Part shown: piece after piece, positions 22,641 through 34,600 of the stretch
Layout: each line of letters opens with the position of its first letter
How positions within the stretch are numbered: position 1 is the first letter of the stretch
Origin: Diphasiastrum complanatum
Taxonomy: Eukaryota; Streptophyta; Lycopodiopsida; Lycopodiales; Lycopodiaceae
Reading direction: 5' to 3'
NCBI GenBank assembly: GCA_029204225.1
Contig: CM055106.1
Span: 43,687,003 to 43,751,002, forward strand
DNA length: 64,000 nt
Notes under the pieces: generated by a model
Told to the model about the DNA's origin: nothing
Database searches by the model: none
Seen by the model: only the letters and a program-made list of their open reading frames with translations
Position numbers and translations under genes: made by a program

Positions 22641-23640
22641 ACCATTGTTCCAAACTGTTATTAGTATTCAAGACTATCTTTACAATTTCTTAGATCCTTC
22701 ATCATGGAAAGTACATCTTCAAAAATCTGCTTGTTCAATAAGTTCAACGATGATGAATTTCACATGTGGAAATCAAAATAAAGATGATACTGACTGAAAA
22801 AAGAACTTTGGCTTTCATCTTTTAAATGGTGAATTGACCTTGCTTAAGGATGTATTTTATGTAACCAAACTAACAAAGATTTACTATCAGTAAGCAAGCT
22901 TGCAGATCAGGGCTGTAGAGCCTTGTTCAATTCGATAATGTACTATTTTGGATAAGAACTGCAAAAAAGTCCTCTCTGAAAATAGAGAAGGCAATTTGTA
23001 CATTTTGAGTCATGAATATGCACTTAATGTGAGTACTTCAAATGCTCAATTATGGTATCAAAGATTAAGACACTTGAACATGAGATCTATCTTGTATATG
23101 CATCATAATAGTATCAAGAATCTAAATATTAATGTTGCCTCCACTAAAATTCGACATGTGTGTGAGATGTGCCTACTAGGCAAACAACCTAGATCAAGAT
23201 TTCCAAGGGGACAAGCCACTAGAGCTAAGTCCATTTTAGAATTGATACATAGTCATTTGTGTGGCCCTATGCGTATTCCCTCTCTGGGTTCAACACTATA
23301 TTTATTCACTTTTATCAATGACTGTTCAAGATTCACCAGTATCATGTTTATTAAGAACAAGTTTGAGGCATTTAACGTTTCAAAGAATTCAAGCAATTTG
23401 CTGAGACACAGACTGGTCAAAGATTCAAGACCCTGCCTACAAATAGTGGTGGAGAGTTCATGTTAGACGAAATGTCTGACTACTTATCATCATGAGACGC
23501 TCATCATCAGTTCACCACCAGCTACACACCACAGCAGAATGGAGTAGCCAAAAGGAAGAACCGAACATTACTTAATGCAGCATGATCAATGCCGTCAAAT
23601 GCTCAGCTCCCCAAGTATTTTTGGGCTAAAGCAATTTCAA
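22641..23640 (+). pseudogene. copia family B gag remnant and integrase
   Basis: A short gag start (FNDDEFHMWK) jumps to sequence just after the protease (LLNGELTLLKDVFY), so most of gag and protease is deleted. Then follow the pre-integrase zinc region (WYQRLRHLNM, CEMCLLGKQ) and integrase core. The positions of the three acidic residues read His (SHLCGPM), Asn (TNSGGEF) and Lys (VAKRKNR). Frameshift near 23,385. The mirror copy at 43-46.7 kb shares the gag deletion and the three changes. Confidence 0.85.
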
Positions 23641-24010
23641 CGGCTTGCTATCTACAAAACTATTCAAGCATCTACAGATTCTCAAAAGATTCTTGAATGA
23701 TGCTCTATTCATGGTTATTCTCGAAAGATTTGTGACAATATTTTGTTCTCGATAGTATCTTTGACAGTTTCTGCTTAGCAACAATCTTCTTTTGAGACAA
23801 GTTCGCGATAATTTCAAGCTTCGAGCTTCAAGTTTGAACAAGAAATTGTTCATGATAGTTTCACGACAATTGTTTGTTTGAGCTGGTGTTCAAGCTTCTC
23901 AATTTCGTGAATTGTTCGAGTTCATGTTTCGCGAATTGTTCGAGTTTCGAGTTTGTTTAACCTTTTTCAATTTGAGTACTCTGCACTTTGTTGGTAGAGT
24001 GGAGACTTGT
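23641..24010. repeat. TTCGCGAA-rich degenerate insert in integrase
   Basis: About 370 bp of repeated words such as AATTGTTCGAG, TTTCGCGAA, AAGCTTCTCAATTTCG and GATTCTTGAA, sitting between integrase (ACYLQNYSS) and the next pol piece (FEIFHGYKPSLKHL). It interrupts the gene in all copies seen (31,860; 44,650; 54,780; 59,331). Confidence 0.75.
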
Positions 24011-24300
24011 CTGTTGAGGTATTCTACACTTCTTTCGAAATCTTCCATGGCTACAAACCAAGTCTAAAGCACCTTAGAGTGTTTGGCTGTCTTTGTTAGG
24101 TGTAGATTCCTTCTGATTTGAGAAAGAAGCTTGACCCTGTCAGCTGCAGGAGTATTTTCATTGGATACTCGACATCACTGAGTATCTTCATGCTTGTCGT
24201 ATCTATGATGTCGAGTCAAGCTACATCTCAGTCAACAGTCTAGATGTTGTCTTCTTTGAAGAAAAATTCTACGACTTCAAGTAGAAGCAAGCAATGCAAG
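24011..24300 (+). pseudogene. copia family B integrase C-terminal part
   Basis: Encodes HLRVFGCL-like and CRSIFIGYST-like motifs of the integrase end, with stops and small indels. It ends at the shared DFK-TAG stop. Confidence 0.75.
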
Positions 24301-25280
24301 AATTAGTTCCAACAACTCCCATCACCATCGACAGACCTCAACCTACAACTGTTTCGACAATCGAAGATACCCATGTCGCACAACAAGGAGAATCATCATC
24401 TCAGCAATTGACTTTTGTTCGAAGATCTGCCCAACATCGACAAGAGCCTGATCGTTACATTCCTTAGGCATTCATCAGTTATGACGGACTGACCTTATCA
24501 GTAGAAGCATTGTCGAATTCGAATGTAGACAGCTGGTGCACTGCCATGCATGTATAATTTACTAATGAAGAACAAGAGCTGGCATCTTGTTGAAGCTCCT
24601 CCTAATGCAAAGATTATCGACACTAAGTGGATCTTTAAGTTGAAGTTCAATCCACACGATTTGACAGCCAAATGGAAAGCTCGACTAGTCGTGAAAGGAT
24701 ACGAACAAACCTATGCAATTGACTACACAGAGACTTTCAGTCTAGTTGTAAGACTTCAGTCAATTTGGTCATTACTTGCTATCACAGCTGCCAAATATCT
24801 AGAAGTTCACAAGATGGATGTTCAGACTGCTTTTATGAATGGATACATATAAGAAAATATCTACATCTAGCAACCCAAAGGTTACATCCTTCAAGGCCAA
24901 GAACAAAGAGTGTGTAAGTTGCAGAAAGCTCTCTAAAAGATAAAGCAAGCTCCAAGGGCCTAGTTCAATAGAATCAATCAATTCTTGTTGTAGCACGACT
25001 TCATTCCTAACTCTGCTGACTCTAATGTTTATCTCAAACATAGAGACTCAAGCTATGTCATAATAGCTCTATATTTTGATGAATCTTTGATCATCAACAA
25101 TTCAAATCAGTTTATGAGACAAAGTCGCTATTGTGGAAGGAATTCAAGATCCAGGCCCTATACATTACCTTCTCGAAATCGAGATAACCAAAGAAAGAGT
25201 AAATAGAAGTATTACGATAAGCCAAGAAAGGTGTCTAACCAGTGTACTCTACAGGTATGGCATGGAAAACTACAAGTCAG
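24301..25280 (+). pseudogene. copia family B reverse transcriptase
   Basis: TKWIFKLKFNP, MDVQTAFMNGYI, then TAA and, seven codons on, TAG, both in the positions shared by all family B copies. The active site reads YFDESLII, so the second Asp of the YxDD motif is Glu here. It ends at family F sequence near 25,281. Confidence 0.8.
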
Positions 25281-25640
25281 AGAAAAGCATATGGATAGAT
25301 GCTTAAAATATTACATATTCATATGCTTTATTGAAGGTTGACGATGGGTGCAGCTCTAGATATTTCAGTTTGCTAAGGAGGAAAAAAATTACTCTGACAA
25401 AGTTTGACAATATAAATCCAACCACATTATTGTCGTTTAAGTTTTTAAAGGGTGTACAATACCTATTTCGACTCTCTGAGTGTCTTGATTTTACGTTCCA
25501 ATTCTTGGTCTAATTCCTTGTCAGCTCATTGCCATCTCTATTCACATCAGTACTATAGTAGTCTCTTGACCGCTAGTAGAAGCCACTATTAACTATCATT
25601 GTGTCCTCAGTTAAAAATTCTCAGTACACACAGCGACAGA
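25281..25640 (-). repeat. Repeat family F piece
   Basis: Matches 20,640-20,880 (same orientation) and the reverse of 33,960-34,280 and 40,460-40,800. No protein recognised. Confidence 0.6.
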
Positions 25641-25651
25641 CTGAGAATTAG

Positions 25652-26060
25652 AGGTGAAATGTCACTATCCATTTCTGGGAGCAATATTAATTTCCATTTT
25701 CTTTTCCTCTCCCTCTACCTTTGCCAACACCATGTCCAAACGAGCAAAATTTTCATTTTCTTTTCCGCTACCACTACCATTATCGTCTCCGTTTCCAGTA
25801 ACTGTATTTCCATTTTCCTTTCCCCCTGAGCCACCGCCTCCTGCTCTATTTCGTTGACCACTACCACCTTTAGAACTACTTGTAGCACCACACCAATATG
25901 TCCACCTCCAGCTCCACCGCCTTGCCCAACAGCACCTTTGCCACCTAAATCAGAACCACTACCGTTTGCATTTCCAGCTCCCAGATCTTGACCAGAGCCA
26001 GAACCTCTATAATGAGCACTTGCAGCTCCTCTGAGTATGAGAACGCCGACTCAATGGAGT
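25652..26060 (-). pseudogene. Glycine-rich coding fragment, minus strand
   Basis: Reverse complement matches the 3' half of the glycine-rich frame at 33.1 kb (GSGSGQDLGAGNANGSGSDL). Small indels break the frame around 25,890. Joined at the left end to family F and at the right end to gene fragment T. Confidence 0.7.
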
Positions 26061-27090
26061 AGGCGTTATCTTGTGTTATCTTCTTCAAGTGAATCATCTG
26101 AGAGAAGAGCTTCCGAAAATGCCCCTTCCTAGGAATCATGTAGTGTGTATTATGATCTTAATCCACGTGGTAAAGTTATAGAAAATACGCGTGGCAATGT
26201 AGTTCATGCATGTTTGAGTGATGTAGTTGCTTCATATTTTGGTATAGATTACATGATCGATTGGTCCTCCCAACACTTGAAGACAAAAATAAAATAATAG
26301 AGACTTTATATTCTGAATTCCCTCAATCCAATGCTTTTAATAGGACTTGGGCCTTGAATTCAATGTGCCTTTGGATTTGAAACAAAAGGCAATTGATGAG
26401 AAGAGCTGTGAGGAATTCCAAGAATCCCACGAAGCCTGGATGGTGCTCCAAAAGGGATTGGAGGAAGGTGAAAGAGGAATTGTTGCAAAACAATCTCCAA
26501 AACTATGAACAACAACGTAGGGCCACCGCCGAGAAGCTGTTAAAACATGGCCAAAGTCACTTGGGTTTGGGAGGAAGGGGCAATCTAGAGGCCCAATTTG
26601 TAAGATATTTTTTACTATGATTCTATTTTTGTAGTGAGATTGTTAATGTTTTTTATTGCTAGACTATATTGTATTGCTAAACTATGTTATTTTGTTGAAT
26701 GTAGCTTAATGATTTTGGAAGACACATGACCATTGCGGAGTACAAACAAGGTTACGATCATATATGTCGGCCTTAAGGCTTTTATGGAATCCCATGGATT
26801 GTTTCCAATCGTAAACTCTTAACCTTTATTGTTTTGTGATTGTTTACTTTGTGGTTTACAAGTAAGTTTAATCTCAATTTAATTGAATCTTTGGTTCTAT
26901 TTTGTAGAGAGGCTCTACAACTTCAAGCGTTGGTGATGTGGAATAAAATGTGGAAAATTTTGAGGAGCAAAATGTGGAAGAGAATGTGAATGAGAGCAAA
27001 GGGGAGTTTGAAGATGTGGACACCAACGTACACCAACAAGACGAAGGAGGCGAGGAGGGAGGAAGTGATGATGAGTAGAGTTTTTAAATT
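26061..27090 (+). pseudogene. Gene fragment T with intron, plus strand
   Basis: Mirror copy of 39,030-40,060. It has the coding pieces SVYYDLNPRG, then a stretch ending RATAEKLLKHGQSHLG, then GRHMT-xx-EYKQGY, an intron-like gap and an acidic tail. This copy is more damaged: stops near 26,290 and 26,378, changed intron borders and a frameshift in the tail. Unknown function; see the better copy. Confidence 0.6.
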
Positions 27091-27554
27091 AAATGTAAGG
27101 CCTTGTAGAAGGCAATGTAGGAAGGGATAATTTATTCTCTCATCAATGTACTTTTTTTTAAATCAATCAATATAATGTTTTGGCACCACATCATTCTTGC
27201 AAAAATTTTGAATGCATATATTTTTGATTCATGAATGCAAATGTATAGTCTATTGAATGCACATCTATTGAATGCAAATGTGTAGTCTATTTAATGCACA
27301 TCTATGAAATGCAAATGTATCTATTGATGAATTCAATGCAATGTATCTATTTTAGCATATGATTTGCAGGCTAGAATGCACAATAGAAAGTAATGGAAAG
27401 CACAATGGAAAGTAATGGAAACCATAATATAATGCATCAATAGATAACACATTAAGTTAACTAAATATCAAATGAATCAAAATAAATGTGAATTTACCTA
27501 TACTATTGTATCTCCATTGTTTTGCAATCTTTGCTTTTAGTTTTGCATGCACTT
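27091..27554. repeat. AT-rich spacer with 37-bp tandem repeat
   Basis: From 27,233 a 37-bp unit (GAATGCAAATGTATAGTC...) is repeated about 2.3 times, to about 27,325. The rest is AT-rich with GGAAAGTAATGGAAA words. No gene. Confidence 0.65.
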
Positions 27555-27754
27555 GATCTTTCAATCCTTTGCAATGAAAGCTCTTTTTTCATTTTTAACA
27601 TCCAAGCCTACATCACAAACAAAAAAGATCTTAAAACTTATGATCACAAAACACATACTATTAACATCCATCAATGAACTAAAAACCCTAAACACTATCA
27701 AACTTCCATGTGCCACGTGGCAACTTCCATCACTAGCTATCGACATGGACATCC

Positions 27755-28045
27755 TGTTGGAGTGAATCTTCACTCCGACTCACCTGAATTTAATTCATGA
27801 GCACCAGTATACTATGTAAGTATTCTCTCTCTACAACAACGTGTAGTCTTACTCGCACAGTCGAACAGTCTGTGCAATACACCGACTTGAAGTAGAAGCA
27901 GGATCAACTTCATTGACGTTCACATCATCGACTTTACTGACTCAACTTCATTGACATCAACATCTTCTCAAGGGCGAGCCAGTCGACTCGACTTGCTTGA
28001 CATCTTCGACACTCGTCGAATGTTACCATTCAAAATGGAGTACAC
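27755..28045 (+). mobile_element. LTR-B, 5' part
   Basis: Starts TGTTGGAGTG. Left flank (GACATGGACATCC side) is the inverse of the flank at 10,522 and 37,854. About 290 bp remain, then it is joined directly to integrase sequence. The short CTCTCTCT here is the seed of the long CT tracts in the solo LTR. Confidence 0.75.
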
Positions 28046-29023
28046 TTTCTTCAAAATCTTCCATGGCTACAAACCAAGTCTCAAGCACCTTTGAGTGTTT
28101 GGCTGTCTTTGTTATGTGCAACTTCCTTCTGATCTGAAAAAGAAGCTTGACCCTATCAGCTGCAGGAGTATCTTCATTGGATACTCGACATCACACAATG
28201 CTTGTCGAATCTATGATGTCGAGTCAAGCTGCATCTTAGTCAGCAATCTAGATGTTGTCTTTCTCGAAGACAAATTCTACGACTTCAAGTAGAAGCAGCC
28301 AATGCAAGAATTAGTTCCAGCGACTCCCATCACCATCGACAGGCCTCAACCTGCAACTGTTCCGACAATCAAAGATACCCATGTCGCACAACAAGGAGAA
28401 TAATCTTCTCAGCAACTGACTTTTGTTTGAAGATTTGCCCAACATCAAAAAGATCCTGATCGTCACATCTTGTAGGCATTCATCAGTTATGACGGACCTA
28501 CCTTAGTAGCAGAAGCAATGTCGAATTCGAATGCAGACAACTGGCGCACTACCATGCATGTATAATTTACTGATGAAGAGCAAGACCTGGCGTCTTGTTG
28601 AAGCTCCTCCTAATGCAAAGATTATCGACACTAAGTGGATCTTCAAGTTGAAGCTCAATCCACACGGTTTGACGGCCAAATGGAAAGCTCGACTAGTCAT
28701 GAAAGGATGTGAACAAACCTATGGAATTGACTACACAGAGACTTTCAGTCCAGTTGTAAGACTTCAGTCAATTTCGTCTTTACTTGCTATTGCAGATGCC
28801 GAAGATCTAGAAGTTCACCAGATGGATGTTCAAACTGCTTTTCTGAATGGATACATATAAGAAGATATTTACATCTAGCAACCCAAAGGTTACATCCTTC
28901 AAGCCAAGAACACAAAGTGTGTAAGTTGTAGAAAGCTCTCTATGGGCTAAAGCAAGCTCCAAGGGCCTGGTTCAATAGAATCAATCGATTCTTGTTGCAG
29001 CACGACTTCGTTCCTAACTCTGC
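28046..29023 (+). pseudogene. copia family B integrase end and RT
   Basis: RVFGCLCYVQLPSDLKKKLDP and CRSIFIGYSTSHNACRIYDV, then DFK-TAG, then RT with TKWIFKLKLNPHGLTAKWKA, MDVQTAFLNGYI-TAA and the second shared TAG. Cut off before the YxDD region and joined to family F near 29,024. Mirror copy at 36,591-37,565. Confidence 0.85.
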
Positions 29024-29490
29024 CATTTACCTTTGAGTTTCAATACCAATAAGATCTTAGAGATTGTGTGGTTTGTTAATATCGAGTATGAAGAATATCT
29101 CAATAATCACAAATCATATCCTTTTATTAGCTTTAAGGTTTGAAGCTTGATTCCACTTCTGTGCATTGGAAGAATGTATAAGAGAAAAATCAATCAAAGT
29201 TTCAGTGTGTCTCTCATAGATTGTAATGAAGAATATAGGAGTTGCATTGTCAAATGAGATTTCCACTCTATGTGTTCTTTTGATAAAGAAGTGAACAAAT
29301 GTATCAATGATGTTAAACAACATGAATTTATTGCATGCACAAATTCATACTTATTTTAAGTATCTAAATAGTGCTTATGCTAGAGAATTGGCTTAGTTTA
29401 TGGTGAGATGTTTTAATTTCACCTTTTTATAATGGGAATTGTACAAAAGCAAATTACAAGGTTTTTATTTAGAGATTGCTTTTCTTACTT
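29024..29490 (-). repeat. Repeat family F piece
   Basis: Minus-strand 69-codon frame (29,323 to 29,114), nearly identical to the plus-strand one at 36,300. The innermost part of the left arm of the large inverted repeat. Confidence 0.65.
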
Positions 29491-30524
29491 TTTAATCACA
29501 ACTATCTCAGATCAGATCTGTTAGATCTATTCCATTTTTCAAGAATTTGATTCTATATCATGAAAAAATGTTCGAGATTCGATCAATCGATACTTCTGAA
29601 CAACGATAAATCTCTCAGAATCCAATTCAAGATATTAGATTTGATCCAAATTTTGACAGAGACTTGATCTAGAAAATCAGAAACTAAAAATAGGACTGGT
29701 GAAGGTTCACTAGGCGAAGGTTGGCTCGGCGAAGGTTAAACAGTGCTATTTTGGGAAAAAAACTCTCTGAACACTTTTTTGGCAATTTCTTGAAAAATAA
29801 CCTTCACCAACCTCTCAGGTGAAAGACATAGATACAACTATGGAAAATAGAGTGAAGGTTTCTGACACAAGAAATTATAGTTTCTGTAGTTTGGAGATCG
29901 TAAAATTCAAGAATTTCTATGATCTAATCATGAAGAATCTTCGTCGAACTCAAAAAAAGTATTTTATTATTAATAGAATGTTTTGGAAACTCGAGGAAGG
30001 TTCTGGCGAAGGATCAAGAGTAATATTGGTAATTTTGTGAATCGGACGAAGGTCCTTTTTCTGTATTTTTTAGGATTTTGTTGATTTTTTGGTGTTTTTT
30101 GACGGTTTTTCTAAAGTTGCTGGAAATCTACTAAGAATTAATCTTCGCCCATCAAACTGGAGGTTTTTGAACAAAATCAAAGGTGTTTGCAACTCGACAA
30201 AGGTTTCCTGAAAGAGGGTAAAAAGTTCTAAGCTCTAATAACACTTTTTGCCTCTTTTTGACCAGATCTGGCAGATTTGACAGATTTTTGTTATTTACTC
30301 TGATATCTCAGATCCAAATGGATCATAAGGTTGGTGATCTGAATAACTTTCCCTATTTTAACAATCAGATTAGATTTCAAACAAGCAAATCCACTCAAAT
30401 CAAGCAGAATCAATCCTAAACTAACCCTAAAATGCAGATCTAACACTATTCATGACACGACAAGATGCCTAATGCAAGCTAACCATCCAACAATCATGCT
30501 GCAAACTGAAAAAGTGGAGTAGAT
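29491..30524 (-). mobile_element. gypsy leader, minus strand
   Basis: Reverse complement matches 58,098-59,250, the region between primer site and gag start of the plus-strand gypsy element. It is rich in the word AACCTTCGCCGAG and variants, in both orientations. Open frames here are not coding. It is cut before the gag start. Confidence 0.75.
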
Positions 30525-30541
30525 CCCTGGAAACGGCGCCA
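30525..30541 (-). promoter_or_regulatory. gypsy primer-binding site, minus strand
   Basis: Reverse complement TGGCGCCGTTTCCAGGG resembles the 3' end complement of plant tRNA-Asp, used by Athila/Tat-type gypsy elements. One more mismatch than the copy at 58,080. Confidence 0.8.
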
Positions 30542-30545
30542 AAAT

Positions 30546-31276
30546 TGTAGTGGGTTTCTTTCCTTGCCTAGCTTGAATCCAAGATCTAGTCAATCTACCA
30601 TCAAAGAGACGGAGTTAGTTGTCACGCATGGGTTTGTTTCCATGAGAGCGATAGTTTAGTTCAGATTTCAACATAAACGGAGGATTCAAATCTAACTCTA
30701 ACAACCATAAACCCTACAATCCATTAGCACTAAAACCATTAACTCTAGAATCCACAATAAAGATGGCTTAATCTTTCTCTCTCATAAAAAGTATAATAAC
30801 ATACAATCCCAATAACAATCAGATCCAACAAGTAGTAAATCCAAAGAAAGCATGAGAGATGAAGAAGAAGAGCAAGGACATTCATCAATCCGTTTCTGAA
30901 GAGAACCAATCTGCTTTATTGAAATGAGGAAATGAACATGTGTAGGAACTCGAGTTGCTCCCTTTTTATAGTAGAGAGGAGGACCCTGGCCTCTGAATCC
31001 TATTGGTCCAGTCTTGCCTCTCTTTTTATTCAAATTTGAAATAGTGTGGGAACCATCAAAATTGTAGGGAAACCCAACTTTATTCACTTAACTTGACATT
31101 TAGGCCCTGCAACATTAAAAGTCTCGCAAAAAGACCTAAAGTCATTTTATTGACTTTTAACTAATCAATCAAATAACTATGTGATCATCGGTTGGACTTA
31201 GACATGCAGGATGCCAAATCCCTCTCACTTATTAACTAGGGTTAGGGTTGCCTTGGGATTCGCAAACCCTCCAACA
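30546..31276 (-). mobile_element. gypsy LTR, minus strand
   Basis: 731 bp, TGTTGGAGGG to CCCACTACA on the minus strand; matches 57,369-58,075. The right flank (TTAGATGCTTCAAAAG) is the inverse of the left flank of the other copy, so this is one insertion later duplicated in inverted form. Confidence 0.85.
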
Positions 31277-31859
31277 GTTAGATGCTTCAAAAGAAAACAC
31301 TAATGATATTTAGAAGGCTCAAAGGTGTTCAATTGCATCAAACTTAGTCTTGATCGTCAGTTTCTTGTGCAGGATGCTCAAAACAATGGCTTCAAAATCA
31401 AGCAAGATTGAATCAAATCAAAAAGTGCTCACTCGAATTTTGGACCTCTTCCTAGTGTGGCCCTATGATTTTCCCTCTCTAGGTTCAACAGTATATTTCT
31501 TCACTTTTATCAATGACTGTTCAAGATTCACCAATATTATGTTTATTAAGAACAAGTCTGAGGCATTTAACCGTTTCAAAGAATTCAAGCAATCTGTTGA
31601 GACACACACTGGTCAAAGATTCAAGACCCTGCCTACAAACAGTGGTGGAGAGTTCATGTTAGACGAAATGTCTGACTACTTATCATCATGAGACACTCAT
31701 CATCAGTTCACCACCAGCTACACACCAAAGTAGAATGGAGTAACCAAAAGGAAGAACCGAACATTACTTAATGCAGCATGATCAATGCCATCAAATGCTC
31801 AGCTCCCCAAGAATTTTTGGGCTAAAGCAGTTTCAACGGCTTGCTATCTACATAACTAT
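31277..31859 (+). pseudogene. copia family B gag piece and integrase
   Basis: A short gag-like stretch (LDASKENTND) is joined to integrase (FPSLGSTVYFFTFINDCSRF, TNSGGEFMLDEM, VTKRKNR). The second and third acidic sites read Asn and Lys, as in the other copies. The first site is deleted. A TAG replaces Gln in the PQQNG motif. Confidence 0.8.
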
Positions 31860-32240
31860 TCAAGCATCTACAGATTCTCAAAAGATTCTTGAAAGATTCT
31901 TGAATGATTCTCTGTTCATGACAAATTTGTTGTTCTCGAAAGATTTGTGACAATATTTTGTTCGCGATAGTATCTTTGACAGTTTCTGCTTCGCAACAGT
32001 CTTCTTTTTAGACAAGTTCGCGATAATTTCAAGCTTTGAGCTTCAAGTTTGAACAAGAAATTGTTTGTGACAGTTTCACGACAATAATTTGTTCAAGCTC
32101 GTGTTCAAGCTTCTCAATTTCGTGAATTGTTCGAGTTCGTGTTCAAGCTTCTCAATTTCGCGAATTGTTCGAGTGTCGAGTTTCTTTAACCTTTGTCAAT
32201 TTGAGTACTCTGCACTTTGTTGGTAGAGCTGAGACTTGTC
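31860..32240. repeat. TTCGCGAA-rich degenerate insert in integrase
   Basis: Same insert as 23,641-24,010, with extra repeats of GTGTTCAAGCTTCTCAATTTCG. The two copies differ in repeat number. Confidence 0.75.
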
Positions 32241-33140
32241 TGTTGAGGTATTCTACACTTCTTTCGAAATCTTCCATGGCTACAAACCAAGTCAGAAGCA
32301 CCTTCGAGTGTTTGGCTGTCTTTGTTGTGTGTAGATTCCTTCTGATCTGAGAAAGAAGCTTGACCCTGTCAGCTACAGGAGTATCTTCATTGGATACTCG
32401 ACATCACCAAAAGCTGGTCGAATCTATGAGATCGAGTCAAGCTGCATCTCAGTCAACAGTCTAGATGTTGTCTTCTTTGAAGAAAAATTCTACGACTTCA
32501 AGTAGAAGCAGGCAATGCAAGAATTAGTTCCAACAACTCCCATCACCATCGACAGACCTCAACCTACAACTGTTCCGACAATCGGAGATACCCATCTCGC
32601 ACAACAAGGAGAATCATCATCTCAGCAATTGACTTTTGTTCAAAGATCTTCCCAACATCGACAAGAGCCTGATCGTTACATCCCTTAGGCATTCATCAAT
32701 TATGACGGACCGACCTTAGAAGTAGAAGCATTGTTGAATTCGAATGCAGACAACTGGCGCATTGCCATGCATGTATAATTTACTGATGAAGAACAAGAGC
32801 TAGCATCTTGTTGAAGCTCCTCCTAATGCAAAGATTATTGACACTAAGTGGATCTTTAACTTGAAGTTCAATCCACATGATTTGACAGCCAAATGGAAAG
32901 CTGGACGAACAAACCTATGCAATTGACTACACAGAGACTTTCAGTCTAGTTGTAAGACTTCAGTCAATTTGGTCTTTACTTGCTATCGCAGCTGCCGAAG
33001 ATCTAGAAGTTCACCAGATGGATGTTCGGACTGCTTTTCTGAATGGATACATATAAGGAAATATCTACATCTAGCAACCCAAAGGTTACATCCTTCAAGG
33101 CCAAGAACAAAAAGTGTGTAACTTGCAGAAAGCTCTCTAC
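32241..33140 (+). pseudogene. copia family B integrase end and RT
   Basis: TCCATGGCTACAAACC and the CRSIF-type region, DFK-TAG, then RT with a 30-bp deletion after AKWKA, MDVRTAFLNGYI-TAA and the shared TAG. It then runs in frame into the glycine-rich frame at 33,141. Confidence 0.8.
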
Positions 33141-33785
33141 AGCGAGCGAGACCGAGCGAGGTGGTATAAATTAAGCTCTAACTCTCGACTAACATTATCA
33201 GTCTGGCTTTTCAAAGGATTAGAGCCCGTGCGGACGGTTCTACGTTACTCACAACCTAATGTTGCTACAACAACGTCCGAGGCATCATCACATTTTATAG
33301 AAAAGAATGTTGCTGGTACAGATCACGGAGCTGGCAGCTCTGATAATTCCAAATACTACGCCGACAGCCAAAGTCGAAGTCCAGATCATGGATTAAATTC
33401 AATCGATCGAAAGAAATTTGGAATTGGACTTGACCTTGGTCATGAGAATAACAATATTGGATTGGGTCTCGGAAATGGCATCGGAGTGTGTCTAGAAAAC
33501 GGTGCCGGCACAGAAATTGGAACTCGAATAGGCGTTCGCATACTCAATGGAGCTACAAGTGCTCATGATAGAGGTTCTGGCTCTGGTCAAGATCTGGGAG
33601 CTGGAAATGCAAACGGTAGTGGTTCTGATTTAGGTGGCGAAAGTGCTGTTGGGCAAGGCGGTGGAGCTGGAGGTGGACATATTGGTAGTGGTGCTACAGG
33701 TGGTTCTAAATGTGGCAGTGGTCAAGGAAATAGAGCAGGAGGCGATGGCTCAGGGGAAAACGAAAATGGAAATACTGTTACTTGA
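33114..33785 (+). CDS. Glycine-rich open frame fused to copia RT end
   Basis: 223 codons. Residues 1-10 (MCNLQKALYS) are copia RT; the rest is unrelated. Residues 11-80 have a mixed composition with Arg and Ser (LTLSVWLFKGLEPVRTVLRY). From about residue 100 it is Gly, Ser and Asn rich with irregular GxGxG and LGxGxG runs. The frame stops at a TGA (33,783) where the copy at 40.3 kb has GGA, and would otherwise go on to about 33,907. No signal peptide or known domain is seen. Three copies in the window (25.7, 33.1, 40.1 kb) keep the frame partly. It may be a captured host gene piece or part of family F. Function unknown. Confidence 0.45.
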   Translation: MCNLQKALYSERDRARWYKLSSNSRLTLSVWLFKGLEPVRTVLRYSQPNVATTTSEASSHFIEKNVAGTDHGAGSSDNSKYYADSQSRSPDHGLNSIDRKKFGIGLDLGHENNNIGLGLGNGIGVCLENGAGTEIGTRIGVRILNGATSAHDRGSGSGQDLGAGNANGSGSDLGGESAVGQGGGAGGGHIGSGATGGSKCGSGQGNRAGGDGSGENENGNTVT

Positions 33786-33933
33786 AAAGGAGACGGTAAT
33801 GGTAGTGGTAGCGGAAAAGGAAATGAAAATTCTGCCCCTGGAAAAGAAGAAGGTGCGGGACATGGTGCTGGCAAAGGTAGCAGGAGAGGAAAAGAAAATG
33901 GAAATTAATATTGCTCCCAGAAATGGACAGTGA

Positions 33934-34600
33934 TTGGGTGGTGAATCAACTACATTTCACCTCGAATTCTCAGCCTGTCGCTGTGTGTGAGATTTTTAAT
34001 TGAGTACACAATGATAGTTACTAGCTGCATCTACTAGCGGTCAAGAGACTACTATAGTATTGATGTGAATAGAGATGGCAATGAGCCGACAAGGAATTCA
34101 ACCAAGAATTGTAACGTAAAATTAAGACACTTAGAGAGTCGAAATAGGTACTGTACACCCTTGAAAAACTTAAACGACAATAATGTGGTTGGATTTATGT
34201 CAAACTTTATCAGAGTACTTTTCTTCCTCCTTGGCAAACTGAAATATCTAGAGCTGCACCCATTGTCAACCCTTCAATAAAGCATATGAATATGTAATAT
34301 TTTAAGTATCTATCCATATGTTTTTCTTTGAAACAACATCAAAATATGAATCTCTTTCTGCACAATATGTTCTGATCATTGGTGACATGCATGCAATATT
34401 TGTATTTTCTTGCATTGATACGTTGAAAATTTGTGCTAACAATCATCAACATTGTTGCTCATATCTTAATATGGGAATCCATTTCCTAAAATTCATGAAC
34501 ACTACCATAATACCCTTTTTTACAATAGCTTATTGCAAAGGAAGAACATTTGAAAGTTCACATATTAGTACGAAATGATTTTCCTAACAAATAGGTGACC
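33934..34600 (+). repeat. Repeat family F, plus strand
   Basis: Follows the glycine-rich frame as at 40.46 kb. Contains two small frames: 34,065 (KLRHLESRNRYCTPLKNL, YLELHPLSTLQ) and 34,318 (SAQYVLIIGDMHAIFVF). The first weakly recalls leucine-rich repeats, but the evidence is too thin to name it. Confidence 0.55.

Noticed and set aside
34065-34280. Leucine-rich-repeat-like stretch (disease-resistance gene piece?)
   Set aside because: Only two short leucine-spaced runs, with no nucleotide-binding domain or further repeats nearby.
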